Positions 44,425 to 46,054 of a DNA stretch of 46,054 bases are shown piece by piece. Source of the DNA: Peptococcaceae bacterium (GTDB lineage: Bacteria > Bacillota > Desulfitobacteriia > Desulfitobacteriales > Syntrophobotulaceae); NCBI GenBank assembly GCA_012517475.1, contig JAAYUV010000102.1, forward strand, positions 1 through 46,054, given 5' to 3'. A program made the translations under genes and the position numbers. Numbering within the stretch: position 1 is the first letter of the stretch; each line of letters opens with the position of its first letter. The notes beneath the pieces were generated by a model. The model was not told the origin of the DNA. It did no database searches and worked only from the letters and a program-made list of their open reading frames with translations.

Positions 44425-45306
44425 TTATTTATCTCTGGTAACTTTCATTTCTGAATTAGGAATGTATCCCATTTGGGTAATGGTGGATTTAAATGCGTCA
44501 CTCATGATGAATTCAATAAAGTCTTTAGCTACGCCTTTTGCTTCCCCTTTGGTATACATATGCTCATAAGACCAGATTGGATATTTTCCGCTTGTGATAT
44601 TGGCAACTGTAGCTTCTACCCCATCATATTTTAAAGCTTTTACACTGTTATCAACATAAGACAAAGCAAGGTAGGATATGGACCCTTTGGTATCGCTTAA
44701 CGCTTTTTTGATTGCTCCCGAAGAATCTTCGGTTAAGGCCTGTCCTGTGGCTTCCTCAGCTCCATTAAGAGCATATTTCTTGAAAGTCGCTCTTGTACCG
44801 GATGATGCCGGTCTGTTAAGAATCACAATTTTAAGATCTTGTCCGCCTACATCTTTCCAGTTCGTGATCTTGCCGGTAAAAATGTCGATTAACTGTTTGC
44901 CGGTTAAACTATCAACTTTTACTTCCGGGTTTACTACAGTTGCAAAACCTACTACACAAACCTTATGGTCTACAAGAGTCCCGGCTTGATCTGCAGGAAG
45001 TTTCTCTGCAGCGAAAACGTCTGAGTTTCCAATATCAGCTCCGCCTTGGGCAACCTGGGTTAAGCCTGTGCCGCTTCCTCCGCCTTGTACCTGGACTTTA
45101 GCATTTTTATTCTTTTCCATGAACATTTCGGCAGCTTTCTCAGCTAAAGGCTGAAGTGCTGAAGAACCGACTGCTGTCGCTGAACCTGAAGGGCCGCTTG
45201 CTGCAGGTGCTGGTGTTGGCTGAGTGTTGCTTGAACATCCGACTAAAGCAACGGAAAGACTCAAAACCAATATTAAAGCAATTACGAATGGTTTACACTT
45301 GGTCAC
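44425..45306 (-). CDS. pstS: Phosphate-binding lipoprotein PstS
   Basis: 293 aa from GTG 45306 (AGGGGGTAAC upstream). Lipoprotein signal with lipobox LVGC (Cys 24), Pro/Ser/Ala linker, then the phosphate-binding fold: TAVGSSALQPLAE, VQGGGSGTGLTQV, GGADIGNSDV, LNRPASSGTRATFKKYAL and a C-terminal FIEFIMSD. High-affinity phosphate capture at the cell surface. A three-repeat PhoP box lies 48-75 bp upstream. Confidence 0.96.
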   Translation of the reverse strand: MTKCKPFVIALILVLSLSVALVGCSSNTQPTPAPAASGPSGSATAVGSSALQPLAEKAAEMFMEKNKNAKVQVQGGGSGTGLTQVAQGGADIGNSDVFAAEKLPADQAGTLVDHKVCVVGFATVVNPEVKVDSLTGKQLIDIFTGKITNWKDVGGQDLKIVILNRPASSGTRATFKKYALNGAEEATGQALTEDSSGAIKKALSDTKGSISYLALSYVDNSVKALKYDGVEATVANITSGKYPIWSYEHMYTKGEAKGVAKDFIEFIMSDAFKSTITQMGYIPNSEMKVTRDK

Positions 45307-45353
45307 TTTATGTTACCCCCTAAAAGTTTTATAGTCTAATCATAGAGCATCAA

Positions 45354-45381
45354 TGTTAATCACAAATTAACCTAATGTTAA
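45354..45381 (-). promoter_or_regulatory. PhoP-type box upstream of pstSCA
   Basis: Minus strand TTAACA (45381-45376), TTAATT (45370-45365), TTAACA (45359-45354): three direct repeats with an exact 11-bp period. A -10-like TATGAT is at 45344-45339. Matches the layout of Bacillus PhoP-activated promoters. Confidence 0.75.
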
Positions 45382-45456
45382 GTTAATGAAAAATTTATAG
45401 AATAGACTTAACATTATTTTTACAATAATAAAAAAAATAATCCGTTAAGAAAGGTA

Positions 45457-45681
45457 TTAGTTTATTTTAAATTTACCTTTTAGCTTATTTAAGGTACTGG
45501 CAATTTCTAGTATTCTTTCTGCATTCGAAGCTATGGAAGAGGACAGTTTACGATGATTGTTTATTTCTGCTGCCATCTCCTGTGAGCTATCAGCAATCTC
45601 GCCTATTATTCTGGCTATATTCGAAGAATTATCCGCAAACACCTGTACACTATTAGAGACATCTTGAGCATTAAAAAACAT
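45457..45681 (-). CDS. Orphan short protein resembling a chemoreceptor C-terminal tail
   Basis: 74 aa from ATG 45681 (GGTGGG 7 bp upstream). The heptad-rich sequence (VQVFADNSSNIARIIGEIADSSQEMAAEI, then a second helix ending LNKLKGKFKI) looks like the end of a methyl-accepting chemotaxis protein, but the conserved hairpin tip and everything before it are missing, and the frame is closed upstream. It may be a remnant of a larger gene or a small helical partner of receptors. An inverted repeat TAGGTTA-gctct-TAACCTA lies just upstream (about 45711-45729). Confidence 0.55.
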   Translation of the reverse strand: MFFNAQDVSNSVQVFADNSSNIARIIGEIADSSQEMAAEINNHRKLSSSIASNAERILEIASTLNKLKGKFKIN

Positions 45682-45693
45682 AATTAAACCCAC

Positions 45694-45914
45694 CTATACT
45701 AGTTACTACATAGGTTAGCTCTTAACCTACGGTCTATAAGTGAGCTTAATTATACTAATGATTTATTAATTTAATTTTATATTTGTGTTAATATGATGTA
45801 ACTTTTTTACATTTTCTTCATATTGAGGATCAATTTCCTATAAGATTCCTTCCGCCGGCGAACTAATCAGACTTCTTCACATGCTTCAATAGGTTTTAGG
45901 CATGAAAAGAGGTT
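45694..45914. other. AT-rich intergenic region
   Basis: 221 bp between the orphan receptor-tail ORF and the terminal inverted-repeat element. Apart from the TAGGTTA/TAACCTA inverted repeat near 45720 I see no gene or clear promoter. Confidence 0.5.
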
Positions 45915-46054
45915 GTTGCAAAACTCCTAAGAAGGTTTCCATAATGTATAGCCGCTCTCGGCAGATTGCGCCATCCGTGGCGCAAACAGCCGCGCTCCGC
46001 ATCGTGCTTCGCTTGACGCTGTCTATACATTACGGAAACTAGTCGTTTTGCAAC
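45915..46054. repeat. MITE-like inverted-repeat element at the window end
   Basis: 140 bp, flanked by inverted repeats: left GTTGCAAAAC (45915-45924) then GTTTCCATAATGTATAG (about 45935-45951); right CTATACATTACGGAAAC (about 46023-46039) then GTTTTGCAAC (46045-46054). The GC-rich middle holds TTGCGCCA-TCCG-TGGCGCAA (about 45967-45986). It encodes nothing. The right end coincides with the window edge, so target duplication cannot be judged; left flank is GGTT. Confidence 0.65.

Overview
The window looks like a chromosomal segment of a low-GC, endospore-forming anaerobic Firmicute (Clostridia, Peptococcaceae/Desulfitobacteriaceae type). Pointers are spoVS, RNase Y, a monoderm Tad pilus locus without outer-membrane parts, strong AGGAGG ribosome sites, a Bacillus-type LexA box before recA, a LutB-LutA fusion of the kind seen in sulfate reducers and relatives, and a malyl-CoA gene set. 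The malyl-CoA set is what one expects of a glyoxylate/glycolate fermenter such as Syntrophobotulus. That genus-level suggestion is inference, not proof.

Region 1 (1-9.8 kb, all minus strand) is the metabolic part. At the left edge lies the 5' end of a Tat-exported lipoprotein gene, probably an [FeFe] hydrogenase, with an apparent frameshift after the lipobox. Next come lutC and a LutB-LutA fusion (2-hydroxyacid oxidation). Then follows a five-gene operon: acyl-CoA ligase beta, a small seven-cysteine Fe-S protein, acyl-CoA ligase alpha, a CitE/malyl-CoA-lyase-like protein and malic enzyme. Together these could take glyoxylate + acetyl-CoA to malyl-CoA, then malate with ATP formation, then pyruvate. 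Copies of a TGGTNNNACCA palindrome, typical of GntR/FadR regulators, sit before both lutC and the exported-protein gene. The malyl-CoA operon has its own sigma-A promoter and a leader of about 500 nt containing a GC-rich, hairpin-rich element.

Region 2 (9.9-16.7 kb) holds rnhA, an ArgA-like acetyltransferase, thpR, an unknown protein, phoU, uppP, guaB and a divergent HD-domain gene.

Region 3 (16.8-34.4 kb, minus strand) is the conserved Firmicute block ftsK/spoIIIE - rodZ-like - rimO - pgsA - cinA - recA - recX - rny - unknown - ymdB - spoVS - dipeptidase - PHP - aminotransferase, interrupted by mnmH (selU) and a stand-alone pstB. recA has a LexA box, spoVS a sigma-H promoter and pstB a PhoP-type box.

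Region 4 (34.8-42.4 kb, plus strand) is a complete monoderm Tad/Flp pilus locus: Flp pilin (59 aa), prepilin peptidase, TadE, TadG-like, CpaB, TadZ with an intact receiver domain, TadA, TadB, TadC, then a DUF192 protein.

Region 5 (42.4-46.05 kb, minus strand) carries pstS-pstC-pstA behind a three-repeat PhoP box, an orphan 74-aa chemoreceptor-tail-like ORF, and a 140-bp inverted-repeat element ending exactly at the window edge. The phosphate system is thus split over three places (phoU, pstB, pstSCA). I saw no tRNA or rRNA genes, CRISPR arrays or complete insertion sequences.
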